Source: an uncultured Hyphomicrobiales bacterium
GTDB lineage: Bacteria; Pseudomonadota; Alphaproteobacteria; Rhizobiales; CAJQND01
DNA length: 5,340 bases
Assembly: GCA_905479595.1 (NCBI GenBank)
Contig: CAJQND010000063.1
Coordinates: forward strand, 1-5,340
Reading direction: 5' to 3'
Shown in pieces: positions 5,191-5,340 of this stretch. Both the position numbers and the translations under genes were made by a program. The stretch's first letter is position 1, and every line of letters begins with the position of its first letter. Below the pieces are notes generated by a model. That model had not been told where the DNA came from and ran no database searches. It saw only the letters and a program-made list of their open reading frames with translations.

Positions 5191-5340
5191 CAGAGCCCGC
5201 GTTCTACGAGCCCCGGACACGGTGGCTCCCGTAAGGTTCCATACCAATGGGCATGGGGTTTCGGGGATACCCGTTAACCGGCCAGCGTCTTCGTGACTAG
5301 TGCTCTGCACAGACTTCCAGCGGAAGCCGGGCTGATCCGG
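5191..5340 (+). ncRNA. Candidate structured RNA, class not recognised, probably continuing past the window
   Basis: Five small stems are visible: GAGCC-CCG-GACA-CGG-T-GGCTC (5208-5228, one bulged T); CCAT-ACCA-ATGG (5239-5250); GGTT-T-CGGG-GATA-CCCG-TT-AACC (5257-5279); GTGC-TCT-GCAC (5300-5310); and CTTCC-AGC-GGAAG (5314-5326). A long-range pair, CAGAGC (5191-5196) with GCTCTG (5302-5307), could close the whole and competes with the fourth stem. No frame looks coding. TTTTAA at 5183-5188 might be a weak -10. I do not recognise 6S, SRP, tmRNA, RNase P or a riboswitch. Strand is uncertain because perfect stems read the same on both strands. Confidence 0.3.

Larger units (their letters stand above)
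4751..5340. other. 590-bp non-coding, repeat- and hairpin-rich stretch
   Basis: No frame on either strand looks like a gene here. From left to right the stretch holds about 30 bp without features, four copies of a conserved box with attached multi-hairpin repeats (4781-5103), a second inverted repeat around a T-run (5118-5175), and a hairpin-rich block to the window edge (5191-5340). No transposase, integrase or CRISPR signature is present. Confidence 0.75.

Noticed and set aside
5220..5230. CGGTGGCTCCC as part of a bacterial SRP RNA; nearby TTCCATACCA as 6S-like
   Set aside because: The diagnostic SRP tip (GGTCAGG...GGAAGGAAGCAGCC) is missing, and the 6S-like resemblance covers only about ten bases with no convincing central bubble.
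5185..5340. Frame open from the right edge on the - strand for 51 codons to a TAA at 5187-5185
   Set aside because: The translation is not recognisable and its codon use (TTA, AGA, AGT, GTA, CTT) is unlike the neighbouring genes. It could be the tail of a gene entering from the right, but I cannot support it.
5331..5340. CTGATCCGG at the window end as part of a TPP riboswitch
   Set aside because: The preceding conserved CTGAGA and ACCC...GAAC elements are absent, so the match is probably chance.

Overview
The window looks like the chromosome of an alphaproteobacterium. The evidence is a RACo-type corrinoid-protein activator with an Arg-rich tail, a family 4 uracil-DNA glycosylase of the CxxK type that I associate with this class, a ubiquinone-linked ETF dehydrogenase, and moderately GC-rich coding sequence. 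I cannot assign a genus.

Layout: the 3' part of a RACo-like gene enters from the left edge on + (1-858). Its stop codon overlaps the stop of a convergent OmpA-domain lipoprotein gene (855-1475, -). Next, also on -, is a uracil-DNA glycosylase gene (1557-2429), separated from the OmpA gene by two small GC hairpins and T/A tracts that look like a terminator. A 114-bp divergent promoter region (2430-2543) separates it from the gene for electron-transfer flavoprotein:ubiquinone oxidoreductase (2544-4226, +). A small, probably exported cysteine-bearing protein follows on the same strand (4322-4750).

The last 590 bp (4751-5340) hold no convincing gene but are highly structured. Four copies of a box close to ATCGYTCACGRCAG (three direct, one inverted) start a family of multi-hairpin repeats. 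The hairpin stems differ in sequence between copies but keep their base pairing. Copies 2 and 3 face each other and form a 222-bp imperfect palindrome. A second, unrelated 20-bp inverted repeat around an eight-T run follows (5118-5175). The window ends in a stretch rich in small perfect hairpins (5191-5340) that may be part of a structured RNA running off the right edge.

The genes do not form one pathway. RACo activators re-reduce cobalamin in corrinoid methyltransferases. ETF-QO passes electrons from flavoprotein dehydrogenases to ubiquinone. The glycosylase removes uracil from DNA, and the OmpA-domain lipoprotein probably ties the outer membrane to peptidoglycan. The part most worth a second look is the covarying repeat array after 4780.
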